Of a DNA stretch of 64,000 nucleotides, positions 20,564 through 33,500 are shown piece after piece; position 1 is the stretch's first letter; each line of letters starts with the position of its first letter. Source of the stretch: Pseudopyrenochaeta lycopersici (taxonomy: Eukaryota > Ascomycota > Dothideomycetes > Pleosporales > Pseudopyrenochaetaceae); contig NHZP01000031.1 in the NCBI GenBank assembly GCA_003313425.1, forward strand, positions 496,001 to 560,000. The letters run 5' to 3'. The notes beneath the pieces were generated by a model that was not told the DNA's origin, made no database searches, and saw only the letters and a program-made list of their open reading frames with translations. The translations under genes were made by a program, and so were the position numbers.

Positions 20564-21139
20564 TATATAAATAGCAGCTAAGTTTAAGGCTACAGATAGT
20601 TATTAATCTATTACACAGACTATTATAATTAGTTCTTACCTAAGAAGACAGTAGTTAGAAAGTATTTAGCTAATTCCTGTAGGGCGTTAAGCGCTGCTAG
20701 CTGCTAGCAACACCCTCCTTACTATATAGTTCTTCCTAACACTTCTCTAGCAATCTCTTAAATAAGGCGGCAGAATAGAGTAAGTAGTATAAGCGTGCTA
20801 GTTAATTTTTAGTAGTACTAAATTTTATAAAGTACTTCTACTATTATAAATTAGTAATAGTCTTTTATTTACAGTACTTTAAGCTTACTGCCGCGTATTT
20901 TCTTCTTTTTAATACTACTACTAGATACCCCTCTATAGATAGTAGCTCTAGGAGTATTAAAGTTATAGGAGATCGCCTTCTATAGTTAAATAACTATAGG
21001 TAATTAGTAAGGGAGCACTAGGCAGACTATTATAACTACTACCTTTATTAGTATTATTATAAGAAGCCTTATTAGATTTCTAAGGAGCCTTTCTAGCAGA
21101 CTTTATAGTAGTCTTCCTAGACTCTTTACCTCTATATAT
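20564..21139 (-). pseudogene. RIP-degraded histone H3-like gene carried by the integrase transposon
   Basis: On the minus strand the codons at 20800-20832 read CTT TAT AAA ATT TAG TAC TAC, then TAA AAA TTA ACT. Each altered codon is one or two transitions away from LREIRRYQKST, the histone H3 alpha-N signature. Upstream of it is a basic tail with KKKK and an RY(R)P-like segment. Downstream are EIARE (H3 EIAQD) and NALQELAKYFL at about 20665-20690 (H3 MALQEASEAYL). A first-exon tail starting at an ATA (probably former ATG, 21139) reads KESRKTT, then KSARKAP, like an H3 N-terminus; an intron with TTACTAAT and CTATAG would link it. Relative to canonical H3, loop 1 has about six extra residues, so this is a divergent H3 variant. 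Several in-frame stops make it dead. It lies just inside the left inverted repeat. Confidence 0.8.
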
Positions 21140-22349
21140 TCCCTATTTCTTATGCAAAGTCTTTATATAAGCTATTATAGTTAAATTAAGATAGTTATAA
21201 TAGTTTATAATAGTTTTAAAGTAGCTCTAGTATAGGGGGTAGGAGAGTAAGGGCGTAAAGTTATAAAATAAGGCTAGAGAGAGTAACATATATATTTAGT
21301 AGATAACAAATATAAAGGTAAAGTAAAGTTAGGTAAAGTAGGTAAGAGAAGCCTATAAAAGTAAGCCTATACGCATATTAATAGATATATTAGTTATAGT
21401 AATAGTTTATAACTTATCTCTAAACTAGCTGCTTAATATAATTACGAAATAGGTCTTCTTTAGAATATAACAGTTTTCTACGTAAAATTAGCATACTCTA
21501 TCTATACTTATTTCTTTTACCTACTAGAAGTTAAATTTACTCTAGGCTCTAGGTACCCTTAGAATTAGAAAAATTTAATAGTAGAGTAATAGTTACTGTA
21601 ATAGCCTATTTCTAAACTAGCTGCTTAATATAATTATAAAATAGGTCTTCTTTAAAATATAATAGTTTTCTACGTAAATATAGTATATCCTATCTACACT
21701 TACCTACTTTACCTACCTTTACCTGTAGCTACGTAATCCCTAATAGCGGCTGTCCTGTATAGTATATATAGAAAACTTTACTACTTCTTAACCTATAACT
21801 CTACACTATAACTCTACTACTATAGTTTATTATAGCCTATTATATTAATATAGAGTAGCCTAATTAGAAGAAGAGAAAGCTTAATAGGTAATATTTAATA
21901 AATCTAAATACTATTAAAAATAACACTCGTTAAGAGAAGTAGTAGGGAAGCGATTTTAGCAGGGCAAAAGGCAAAGCTACTTTTAATACTACTCTTTTAC
22001 GATTCTTTAACCTTAAATTTATTCTAGCTGCGCATCACCTCCTATAAAATACTGCTTAGGGAGATAAACTAAGTCTTATAGCAGAACTACGCATTTAGGC
22101 TAAAAATATTCTAGTATATAAGTAGTAAGATTTTATAATAGTCCTTATAATAGCTCTAACAGGAATTTAGGTTTACTATAAATAAGTATTAGTTATAAAT
22201 ACTACTATATAAGTTTTCTATAGAGCTAACTCTGCTAATAAGTTACTTTATTATAGTATAAGGTCGCATCTTTTAACTAGGACTAGACTTTACACTACCT
22301 ACTTACACTTTTACTTCTTCCTTAACTATTACAGGTACTATTATATCTA
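21140..22349. other. Non-assigned interior of the integrase transposon
   Basis: Strongly TpA-enriched sequence between the H3-like relic and the unidentified plus-strand gene. It contains an internal repeat: the string TCTAAACTAGCTGCTTAATA occurs at about 21420 and again at about 21610, each followed by similar sequence of about 90 bp. No long coding frame recovered. Confidence 0.5.
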
Positions 22350-24077
22350 GCCTCCTAAATCTTAAAGTATAGGATAAAGATACTATAATAAAGATTATAG
22401 ATCCTAGTCTTAAAGACGATGAGATTAATCTATAGCTCCTAGATCTTAATAATAAAATTATTAGAGAGACTAAGTTTAATATACTAAAACTCTATACATC
22501 TTATTCCTAAGAATACGTACAGGGATATTAGTCTAAAGCTATCCTATTAGCTTTAGAGAAATTAGAGTATTTAGAGAAATACCCCTTTAAAGCCTACGTG
22601 CGCTGCATAAATAATAGGTAGTATAAAGTAAGAGTTAACTAATACATTAACTATTATATAGGCTAATACATAGATAGATAATCCTCTGCCTTCTTCTACT
22701 AGGGTCTACACAAATATTTAATAGAGCCTAGCTATACATACGCCTAAGAGATAAGGTAAGACTTTATTTTTTAGAGACTAGATATAAATATTAACTATAA
22801 TATAGTATAGTATCCTTTGCTAGGTATATTAGCACTTAACTGCGCGAAATAAAGGTAGTCTTAAGTATAACAGTTATTCTAGGCTTCTAATACTTCCTTT
22901 CTAGTAGCTATTTATAAAACTAGAACGTACTATTCTAGCTATATTCTATACTTACTAGCTTAAGAGAATATTTATAATATCTAAGATCTAGTTAGTAAGA
23001 GATAGGCTGCTAATATCTCTCCCTAAGCTATACTATTACTGCACTCTTATTAACGCTTAGTAAGTAGAGATATAGACTATTACTAGACTATTACTAATAT
23101 ATATAAGCTCCTTTAACAGGTTCCCCCTTAAGCACTTTAATAGAGAAAAGGCTAAATACTTTATTAATATAGTTACCTGCAAAACTAGTAATATACCCTT
23201 AGAGAAACATATTAATATATTCTTTAATCCTTTAGATAGATAAAGAATATAAGCCTACTATAATTCTAGATTATAATAGTCTAGGCATTCTCTATAATAG
23301 CCTTAAGTTTACATAATACCTAGGCGCTTTAAGGCGCTTTTACGTAGATAATGCTGTAGTACTTTAGTATATTAGGATGCCTCTGGACTATATAACTAGA
23401 TAGTTTTCTAGTTAATACACACTATTACCTCTATCTCTGTTTCTACTAATAATAACGCTTTACTTAAAAATACTTATGTAATGTTCTACTCTTATGCACG
23501 GCCTACTAGATTAGCTTTAGTTAATTTTATACGCAGGGCCCCGTCTACTTATCTATACGTCTGCCTCTACACCTACTATTATAAGACTATTACTGCTACA
23601 GTAAATATCCTATAAGGACGCATCTATATAGGTATTATTACCTACTTAAAGTACTTATTTAATAAGTTCTAATCTTATTATAGCGTTAATAGCTACTAAC
23701 GCAATATTACCCTACGCTCTACCCTCTCCGTTAGACCTGTTTACACGATACTATAAGTCTAGGAACAAATTTGCGCAGAAGAATAATAGATATTATAACT
23801 AGTTACGTAAGGCTAAGAGCTCTAAACTCCTTATTACTTAGGCATAATCTGCAAATAATATATATATTAGTAAAGTAAAGGCTGCCCTTTTTTAGCTAAA
23901 GGAAGATTAGCTATACTTGCTAGACAAAGAGGAACGTAGGCTTACGCAGGCAGAACTAGAGAAGCTTTCTAGACAACAGTCTATATTATTAATGTATAGA
24001 CGCAGAGTAATAGCTTATATAATAGCTGTTAATAGCTACAGGATCCACGCTAGTATTTATTAGGTTCAGAAGGCTAA
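22350..24077 (+). pseudogene. Unidentified RIP-degraded gene of the integrase transposon, 5' part
   Basis: A single plus-strand frame from about 22360 to 23125 reads as protein if TAG and TAA are taken as mutated Gln, Trp or Arg codons. It has an acidic N-terminus (IIDPSLKDDEINL), then PFKAYVRCINNR, YPLLGILALNCAK and LVAIYKTRTYYSS. A neighbouring frame continues with RFPLKHFNREKAKYF and later a charged segment (KEERRLTQAELEKLS) close to 24000. The sequence resumes beyond the gypsy insertion at 39337 in the same frame (VQKAKEINSSKA) once one GCTAA copy is removed, up to about 39590. I do not recognise the family. Its 3' end converges on the integrase gene. Confidence 0.6.
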
Positions 24078-24282
24078 TATTAGGGACTGTTAGTAGAGGT
24101 CGAGGTTAAGTGATAGGGGATAGTATTAAGACTAATCCTTAACCTCTGCTCTGAGGGGGTAGCTCTCGTTTATATACTAGCTCGTCTCTAGTGTAGTCCT
24201 AAGCCTTTCTAGGCTCTATCTGGTATGGGTCTGAGGGCCCTCTGCTAGGTCGTCCCCCGCTAGGTCTAGTGTGTTTGTAACA
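24078..24282 (-). repeat. 3' LTR of outer gypsy element
   Basis: 205 bp, starting TATTAGGGACTG (mutated from TGTTAGGG) and ending GTAACA. It pairs with the right LTR at 39127-39331. Confidence 0.88.
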
Positions 24283-24849
24283 ATTACCCTCCCCTTTTTT
24301 TTAAGGGTTGTCCCTAACCTGTATGGACGTTACGCGCACGCTGTTCGCGCCGCCCTAGTCCTGACGCGTCTCCAGTCGTTCGCTGGGTAACATAATATGT
24401 TTCCTGTAGGCGGCTTTTACAGCTTTACCTGTAAATCTTTTTGCGTAAGGTAGCTGCCTTTATAACTGTTGTACGGTCGCCGTTTCTTAGCTGCCTTAGC
24501 GTGTTCCTTTCTTACAACTGCTGTTAGCTAGGGCCTTACGTATTTAGCTTGTGAAGTTTACGTGTGTAACGCTGTTACGTGGGTGGGTTGTTGTGGCCTG
24601 TCCCTACTGGCTGCTTGTTACCCCTTTACGTAGTTTGCTCTTTATAGGTGAGTTGCTAGCGAGCTGCTGCCTACGACTGCCCTAGTAAGAGGCTGGGTTT
24701 TAGAGGGTCTGTAGGCGCAGAGGTGTATAAGTATACTGCTCTCCTTCTCTCTGCTACCTATATCTACTTCCTTCTTCTAGGTAATTATACTACTTTTTAA
24801 CTTACTTAATAGGTTCCTAAATGCTAACTAGCGTGAGTAACGCGCCTCT

Positions 24850-26020
24850 TCTTAGTTATATCTACAGTTTACCTAGTAATATATAGCCGCAGCTGTCGCT
24901 TACTTAGTTTTAGTGCGAGGCCTGCATCTCTGCTCTCTCTACGGTGTCCTGCAGGGACCCTAACAGCACAGTTTAAGGCATGTTTCGCACGTTTTGCTTA
25001 GGCGAAGGCTATTATATCTATAAGAATAACTTTAGTATGTACAGCTATTATTCCTCCTAGAAGAAGGAGGGTTATATTAAGGTAAGTAACTTGCCCTTAC
25101 TTCTAGGTTTGGCTGATAAGTCTCCCAGATTAAACCTTTATTTTAGCGTGCTGTTAATTTACTTAACTAGCTGATTATAGTTACGAATCACAAAACTAAT
25201 ACAGCCTTATCCTATCTTTAATCTAGGGATTCGCTGTCTGAGATCTTTATTATTAATAATTGTGTTATGCTTACCTAGACGCGTGCTTATAATTATGCTA
25301 TAGAGTTGTGTTAGGCCTTCTTTGCTGTATTACAGGCCTATAATCGCCTTATTCGTTCCTATCTTAAGAGGGAGATTAAGTTTAAGAAGGCCCGCTAGGT
25401 GTCTTAAGAGTTAAACGTTGAGCGATATAAAGTAATATTCTTACTACTTCCTTTAGTAATACATAGCTAATATGTGCAGTTAGGAATTAGTACGTCTAGT
25501 TTAAAGCGCCCAGAAAATGTAGTTATAGATAAAGGTATTAAGCGTAACTTTTAGTCTACTAGGTATTATAGTAACTATAAGCGTCGCTAGTACTATTACA
25601 GAACTAATATTCCTACTAAGTCTAACGTTAGTTTACTCTTTACCCCTTCGCCTGTTAAGAAGTCTATTCGTTTAGGTTTACCTCCTACCTTTAGTAGTTC
25701 TGTTAGTAGCTAGGCTTTAGCGCTTAGGATTACAGCTACGTTAGGTCCTAAGCAGGATTATAATACCTCTATGTTACCTTCCTTTTAGCCTCCTGTTTCC
25801 CCTAGCGCTTAGTCTGCCCGCCCTTAAGCTGCCCTTTATTCTACAGAGTCGCCTTTAAGTCCTATTCCTATAAATGCGTTTAATAAGGTCTTTTGTAGTA
25901 GTCCCTCGCCCTTTACTAGTCCTCCTACTAGTAGTTATGCGTCGCGTTATTCTAATCGCCTGCGTTAGGCGGATACTAGTTAGCGTAGAGGTAGTAATAT
26001 AGAGATAGGGGACTAAACAG
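24850..26020 (+). pseudogene. Antisense accessory ORF of the outer gypsy element (RIP-degraded)
   Basis: Opposite to gag-pol, between pol and the 3' LTR, one plus-strand frame shows cysteine-rich sequence (CEACISALSTVSC, then FRTFCLGEG) followed by tyrosines at positions likely to have been cysteines before G-to-A change. Further on are a helical stretch (AYNRLIRSYLKREIKFKKAR) and a Ser/Pro-rich tail (SPLSPIPINAFNK). Stops are TAG or TAA where Gln, Arg or Trp would be expected. The layout mirrors the intact antisense ORF of the inner gypsy at 33935-34507. No family assigned. Confidence 0.5.
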
Positions 26021-26029
26021 GTTTAGGGC

Positions 26030-27902
26030 GTGTTTCTAGTAGGCCTTATATAGGGTGTATTAGTTTAGTTTATAGGTATATAGTAATATTATAAATGTCT
26101 TCTTATTCTCTTCTAAGCTTCTTCTAGGGCTAGCTCTGTTGTTATTCTAGTTGTCTTCTAAGGGGTGCTTAGGGGTTACGCTCTAAGGATGCTAGGTAGT
26201 CTTATAAGAGTTCGTTATAGTAGTTAAGATTCTCCTCTAGCTCCTAGGTCGCCTCTTTAATACTCTAACCTAGCTACTTTACCTTAAGCTCGCGCCCCCT
26301 TATAAGAGTTTCCCTATAATCTAGGATTCCTTCTACTTTATATTAATCTCCTACAGGGGCGTCTACTAGGTCCTAGACAGGGCTTGGTTAGAACCCTCTC
26401 TATATTAGGGGTTCTACCTAGGGCTCTAATAGGGATACGTAGAAGATAGGGTAAATTCGCGCTATTAATAGCGGGAGGGCGAGCCTGTATGCTAGCTTAC
26501 TAATACACTCTTTAATATAGAACAGCCCTAAGTATCTTACCGCGAACTTCTTTAAGGGTCTTAAGGTTACTATATTCTTCGCCTGTAACAGTACTAGGTC
26601 TCTAACAGAGAAGTGTTAGTTAGACTGTTTCGCATTATACTACTTTACATTACTTTACTGCGCCTTTTCTAGGCGTGCCCTTACCTCCTCCTATTATTAG
26701 TGCTATTTGTTTAGTTTATTACTAACTTGCCGCCTAAGTTCTAGTACTCCTGCGGGACCCTCCTAGGTTAGAGGCGGTTTACAGAGCTAGTAGCTATCAG
26801 GGATTCTATTAAATCTCTTTAGGTCCGTCCCAAACGCCGCCTTAATAGGGCTCACGCCGTGTACTAAGTAGTTTTTTAAGTTATAGGCGTACTCTGCGTA
26901 GGGTAGTAGCTCTACCTAGTTATCTTACTAGTAGTTTATATAGATGCGGAGGTAGGTCTCTAGTTTCTAGTTCTAGCGTTCAGTTTGCCTATCTATTTAG
27001 GGGTGGAAAGTAGTGCTAAGCCTGTATTTAATTTTAAGGTAGTAATAAATGTCTGACTAGAACTAGCTTATAAATACTAACCCTTAATCTAATAGAAGGG
27101 TGTCTAGTAGCCCCTACTTAAGGAAGCATTATTTTAGTAGTAACTCTGCTACCTGCTAGGACGTGATTATCTTTATTACGGGCAGGTACCAGACATATTT
27201 TATAAAGCGATCTACTAGTACTAGTATAGCGTCGTACTTATTCCCCTTATTATCTGCTAACTTTAGTAGGTCTGTAATAAAGTCTAAGGAGTAGTGCCTC
27301 TATACTGTCTTAGGAAGGGGTAGTAGTAATAACAGGCCCTAGGGCTTATATCTCCAGATCTTATTTAGCTAGTACTACAGGCACTAGCTAATATACTTCT
27401 AAGTATCTTTCCTAAGGTAGAGCTAAAAGTATTTTCTTTAGAAGACCTTAGTAGTTTTATCTACCTTATAATACCCTCCTATAGGGTTATTATAGTTCTT
27501 CTAGAGTATATTCGCGCGGAGTAAGGCGTCCTTAGAGATTTATACTTTCCTGCTCCTGCGCAAGAGGCCCTTAGAGTTAACTTCCTAAGTGCTAGCCTCC
27601 TTCCTTACTTTACCTGCGTCCTAACCCGCTAGCGCTATAAAGCTAGGACAGGCCTAATCCTGTGCTTATACTAGCTAGACGTGTTTAAGGAGGCGTCCTA
27701 GAACTTCTAGGGCGTAGGCAGACTCTTCCTACGTAGCTACTACTGCGAGGTAGTTAGGTGCTATTACTTAGAATCTTAGGCTGCGTAAAGGCCCTTTAGT
27801 AGCTAGTAAGTACAATAGCCTAGCTTGTAGGTTTCCCTCTATGCTAGCTTTATCGCCTGTAGTTTAGCTACAGGCAGGGACAGGCGACGTATTACTAATA
27901 AC
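26030..27902 (-). pseudogene. Outer gypsy pol, 3' part (integrase region)
   Basis: Continuation of the minus-strand pol frame beyond the inner insertion. It sits where RNase H/integrase and a C-terminal chromodomain would be expected, and has many TAG/TAA codons. Domain limits cannot be placed by eye. Assignment rests mainly on position between the RT-bearing part and the 3' LTR. Confidence 0.5.
27898..27902. repeat. Target-site duplication ATAAC of inner gypsy, left copy
   Basis: ATAAC precedes the left LTR. The same five bases follow the right LTR at 35001-35005. Confidence 0.9.
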
Positions 27903-28354
27903 TGTTACGATCCAAGGAATGAGGGGACGCGCAGCTTAAAAAGGGCTCACTCGTAGCACAGGGCTATGACGCATGTGCTAGCCCAGTGGGAACTAGTGTC
28001 CCAGGAAGCTTGGCGACGGCCCCCATAGGATTCTCTAGGATCTCACGTGTATCCCACAGATCCTATGAGATCCCAGGAAAACCTATGATAGGATTTATAG
28101 GATCCCATAAGACAGTCTGTATATAGGTCGCTGCAATGAACCCTTATAGCTTATTATATTCAACTTAAGATTATACTCTACAGTATAGTAATAGCAATAC
28201 TAATTATTCTTAACCCTTAGTACTCTTTACAGAAGCACCCTCTTACTGTCTTAGTATTAAACCCCCTTTCTACCTAGTCCCTCACTCTATCCCGGAGAAC
28301 CAACCTTACAATCTTATTAGTTATTCTTACTAATAGCTTTTAAGATTCTTCACA
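27903..28354 (+). repeat. 5' LTR of inner gypsy
   Basis: 452 bp, TGTTACGATC to CTTCACA. All differences from the 3' LTR that I see are C/T or G/A transitions, as RIP would leave. Confidence 0.92.
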
Positions 28355-28386
28355 CTTTAAACACCCTCAAGATAAGTAACACTGAG

Positions 28387-30540
28387 ATGGAAACCACCTA
28401 CTATTATACCACCAGGCCAGGCAACGCTGTTGCTAAACTAGACCTCTTCTATAGAGATCGATTCAAGCTCGAAGACTAGTTACTCTAGTTCAACCTGTTC
28501 TTTAAGTTTAATGCAACCACCATAGACGACGACGACCAAGCGGTACTCATAACAAGCTACATAAGGGGCGAAGCTACCAAATAGGTGAAGCCCCACCTAG
28601 TCAAGTACCTGGCCGAAGGGACCAAACCGGAGGAACTAATTAAAATGTTTAAGGACACGGGAGAATTCAAGACACGCATATAATAAGCGTTCAGTCTGCT
28701 AAACGAGACTACTATCGCGGAACGTAAAATCTAGAACATGCGACAAACCCAGTCTGCAGCTGACTACGCCAACAAGTTTTTAGGTTACGCCAGACAAACT
28801 AACTAGAATAATAACACCCTAAAAACTATATATAAACAAGGCCTAAAAGCAGACGTCTAAACTAAACTAATGCGCTCTAGTATAGGCATAGCAACACTAG
28901 ACGACTTAATTAACGAAACTATCTAACTAGATGTAGAGCTTTACGAGCTCTGTATACAACTTAGAAGACAACTACTAGGACAAATAAAAGAAGATAAGAA
29001 ACTCTAGAAAGACTATCGCAGTAAGCCAAACAACAGTCGCCTATAACATCAGTATTAACTACAGGGAGTGCCCGGACAATACCTGTTAGGGGGCCCTAAG
29101 GTAATACATCTAGATAATCTTAACAAAGAGAAGTTAGGTAAGGGCGGGAAGAAAAAAGAAATAACCTGCTTTAACTATAACAAGAAAGGCTATATAGCTA
29201 AAGACTGCAGAAGTAAGAATAAGGTAACCCCCTAGATTAACATAATAGTAGTAAAGGAAGAAAAAAGCAACAACGAAACATAGGAAGTCATCGCAACTTA
29301 AGAGGGAAGGGCTTAAGACACGGAAACGACACAGCCACCTCTCCCAGAACCTACTGAGAAAGAGATTCCAGGAACCTAGTATAGCGACGAGGAAGAAGAG
29401 AGCAGCAGCTCCCTGTCTCCAGTCTACGAAGATACTAAGGAAGACCTTAAGGATACTATAGTACTCTTAACTAAGGATTAGAAAAAGGAAAACTTCTAGA
29501 ACTAACATCAACCAGGAACCCTGAGGCTATCGACGCCTACAGAGGCGGAAAAAGATATTACAGAACTTAACCGCCAACTATACGCGCAACACATGTATAA
29601 AGCATAATACATTAACGCGTTAACTCTAGAAGAATAGGAAGCAGCCGTAAAACAAGGAATAAGTACAATCACCCTAGCTGAACAAGCGATGCAAGACATG
29701 TTACAGGAACACTATCGTTACCCCGAACATTATACGAAGGCGACATAAGAGTAGGCAGTAAGGGCTAAAGAAGCATGGCAACCCGCAAGCGTTAGGGACG
29801 CACTACAGAAACTTTAACGAGCTAGACAAATATAGGCACCAGAACCCCTAGTAGTCAAGACCCCTAAATATATACTACGACGCTAAATAATACTACTACT
29901 AACACAGGAAGACGCTTTCCACGTACTAAACACTGAGAACCCCGTACAACAAGGGTATCTTTAAGTTAACTCCTACGGCGAAATCGTGCTCACAGACAGT
30001 AAGAAATAAGACATTTATACGCAGCTTGAACAATAAATGCATCAGGAGGACGACAAAGAGAACGTCAACCCTAACTGGCTGCTCACAGAGGAAGAAGCCA
30101 GAAACTACTATAAGCGCGCAGAGGCAGCTTAAACCCTACATACCATGCGTAAAGGACCACAGAAACTAGTACCAGACTACTTAATAGATCCACGCAACAA
30201 GCGACACAGTGTTGTCTACTGGTCCTTCTGTACTACAGACCTGTGCGCCATACACTATTTAAGTAAAACAGAACAGGGATACTTCCCTTACTTATTTTAC
30301 TAATGCAAATATTAATAGTATAATTATCCTAAAGTTAAATGCGATAACTACCTATAAGATAAGAGGACTGTCCTCTACTTCCTAGGAAACAACGACCCTG
30401 CAGCTACTATAGCGATGCAGCTAGTCTTTAATAGGGAATGCAATTAGCGACAATAGCAAACGTGCCTTAACTCAGATTACCTTAAGCATAAAGATATTAA
30501 GACACTAAACAGGTATTAGGAGGAGCCTTTTTTAGGGTCA
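28387..30540 (+). pseudogene. Inner gypsy gag (with stop codons)
   Basis: The frame opens at ATG 28387 (METTYYYTTRPGNAVAKLD), 33 bp after the 5' LTR. A retrotransposon gag-type core contains MRQTQSAADYANKFLGYARQT. The zinc knuckle near 29165-29210 reads CFNYNKKGYIAKDC: the second Cys and the His are now Tyr, each explained by one transition. A charged, acidic tail rich in Glu and Ser follows. In-frame TAG/TAA codons occur about every 30 codons, at former Trp, Gln or Arg positions. Confidence 0.85.
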
Positions 30541-30599
30541 CGCCTACTGATAGGCAAAAACCGCGAACCCTATGCGCAACAGGCACACAAGGACTCCTT

Positions 30600-33500
30600 A
30601 AGCTAAATATTAAGCTTAATAGAAGCTAGATGAAGGCACTAGTAGATTCCGGAGCATAACAGAGCTATATTTCTGCGCGAGCGATAGAATAAGCTAGCCT
30701 TGTTCTATTGTTAAAATTAGTACTATATCTATTAACAGTCGCTAATAGACAACCAATACTATCAGAGTCCGTGATCACACACGAGGTACGGAGCGTGCAA
30801 CTCATCATCCAGAACTATAGGGAAACGATCGACCTAGACGTCTTTAGACTATTACAACACGATGTGATACTAGGACTCCTATAGTTAAGAGAACATAGTC
30901 CAGATATAGATTAGAAAAGGAAAAAGTTCTTGTTTAAATGCTGTGGAATAGACGCAACTACGAGCAAGCCTACGCTGCGGCCGAGTGCCTAGGTAGATAA
31001 GAAGATAACGATTAGAATCCTCACTTTGAACAAGGACAGCCTCAAGACACGAGGGTCCGGCTCAGCAGGTACTAATAGGAGGCCCTTAGACTAACAAGCT
31101 AGAGTTAAGGAGCAAAGCGCAACTCCAGCAATCCCTAACAAGTATAAAGAATACAAGTTACTCTTTTAGGAAGAGATAACTATAAAAGCACTACCTAAGC
31201 ATTAACCCTAGGATCACGAGATTATCCTACAGGAAGGAAAGTAACTAACTTTCGGCCTAATTTACGGTCTATCAAAAAAAGAACTTAAGACCTTACGCGA
31301 ATATATTAAGACGAACTTAAAAAAGGGATTTATTAGAGAATTACAGTTACCAGCAGGATACCCTATACTATTCGTACTAAAGAAAAATAGGAAGTTAAGA
31401 TTATGCGTTAATTACTGGAAACTTAACGATATTATAGTAAAGAATTAATACCCTTTACTGAATATAGCAGAATTACAGGATTAACTAGCCTTTGCGAAAG
31501 TCTTTACAGTATTAGACTTAAGAGGAGCGTACAACCTTATTCGCATAAAGGAAGGTAAAGAATAGAAGACCGCGTTTAGAACACGCTACAGCTACTACAA
31601 GTATACAGTAATACCTTTTAGTCTTACTAATGCACCAGCGACATGCTAGGCACTTATTAACAACGTGTTAAGGGAATACCTAGATGTATTTATTATCGCA
31701 TACCTTAATAATATCCTCGTGTACTCTGATAATTTACAGGAACACATTAAGCACGTTAAAACAGTTCTTGCCTGCTTAGGAAGATTTAGTTTACTGCTTA
31801 AACTTAAAAAATGCGAGTTCTATAAGGAGGAAGTTAAATTCCTAGGATGTACAGTAGGTGCACACAGAGTAAAGATAAGCGAAGAAAAAATAAGAGTAGT
31901 AAAAGAATAGCCTAAACCTAAAACAGTTAAAGACATACAGTTATTTATAGGATTTGTTAACTTTAACTAATAGTTTATTAAAGACTTCTCTAAAAAATCT
32001 ATACTACTCACTAAACTTATAAGAAAAGATACTAAATAGGAATAGGGAAACGAATAAAGAAAAGCATTCTAGATGCTTAAGGAAGCCTGCATTATACTAC
32101 TAGTGTTAATCGCATTCTAAATAGGAGAACCCTTACAGTTTAAAACAGATGCCTTAGACCTTGCACTAGGTGCAACAGCAAAATAAGAGCGTAATAGGAA
32201 ATAGCACCTAATCGCGTACTACTCAAGAAAATTCATAGACGCTGAGGAACGCTACAACGTGCATGACAAAGAACTCATAGCAGTCGTCAATGCCCTCAAC
32301 TACTAGCGAATCTACGCAGAAAGTTGCTCAGATCTTACGATATTCACAGATTACAAGAATTTAGTTCATTTTACTACCACTAAGACCTTAAACTGTAGAC
32401 AGGTCAGATGGGCTAAAATGCTAGGACAATATAAGTTCAAGATCGTGTATACGCTAGGAAAGGATAACAGCAGAGCTAATACTCTCAGCCGCAGAACAGA
32501 CATCGCAGGAATAAAAGCAATAGTTAGCGATGCTATCCTTTAAGTAAACTAGGACGGAAGCCTAGGACCTAATAAGTTATTAAACAACACCATAATAATT
32601 ACGTCCGAAGTACCTAAAGAATTGCAAGAAGTAATTATCTAACAACACCACAATAACCTAGTACACAGTTACCCCGGAATTAAAAGAACAATAGAACTTA
32701 TACAACAACACTATAGCTTTAAGAACATAAAGGCTAAAGTCAAACAGTTTATTAAAAAATGCGCGGACTGTTATAAGAACAAACACAGTACCTACGCACC
32801 CTACGGAGAAATGTAAGCTATAGAGCTACCTAACGAACCTTAGGCAGACATTTCTATGGACTTTGTAACAGGGTTACTACTGTCTAAAGATCCCGCGATA
32901 GGAATTAAGTATAACGCTATCTTTAATATAGTCTGCAGATTTACGAAAGCAGCAGAGATGATACCGTTTAGAAACGACTACAACACAGAACAACTAGCGT
33001 TTGTTGTCCTAGACAGACTAATATAATATCACGGTATACCTAAGTCTATTATAAGTAACAGAGACAAGCTCTTCATATCCAACTTCTAGTCTACCCTAAT
33101 GGCTGCGATAGGAACAAAGAGAAAGTTGTTAACAGCCTATCACCCACAAACAGACAGACAGACAGAAAGGACGAACAGAACAATAAAGACCTACCTAAGA
33201 ATTTACAGCAATTAACAACAAAACAATTAGGTCTCATTATTACCAATGGCACAACTAGCCTATAACAACAAATTGTCAGAATCAACTAGAAAGACACCGT
33301 TCTTCACTAATCACAGGAGACACCCTAACCTCTTTATAAAGTCATATCCCAGCAGGAAAACTAAAGCAGCTATAAAAACAGCTAAAGAAATAAAGAAAAT
33401 ACACGAACAACTCTGAGAGAACCTTAAGAAAGCACAACGCAACAGTATTTCCTACCAGAATAAGAAAAGAAAAATAGCACCTCAGCTAAAGAAGGGGGAT

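Noticed and set aside
31665..31910. 81-codon plus-strand ORF
   Set aside because: It is a stop-free fragment of the inner gypsy RT (with the mutated YLNN), not a separate gene.
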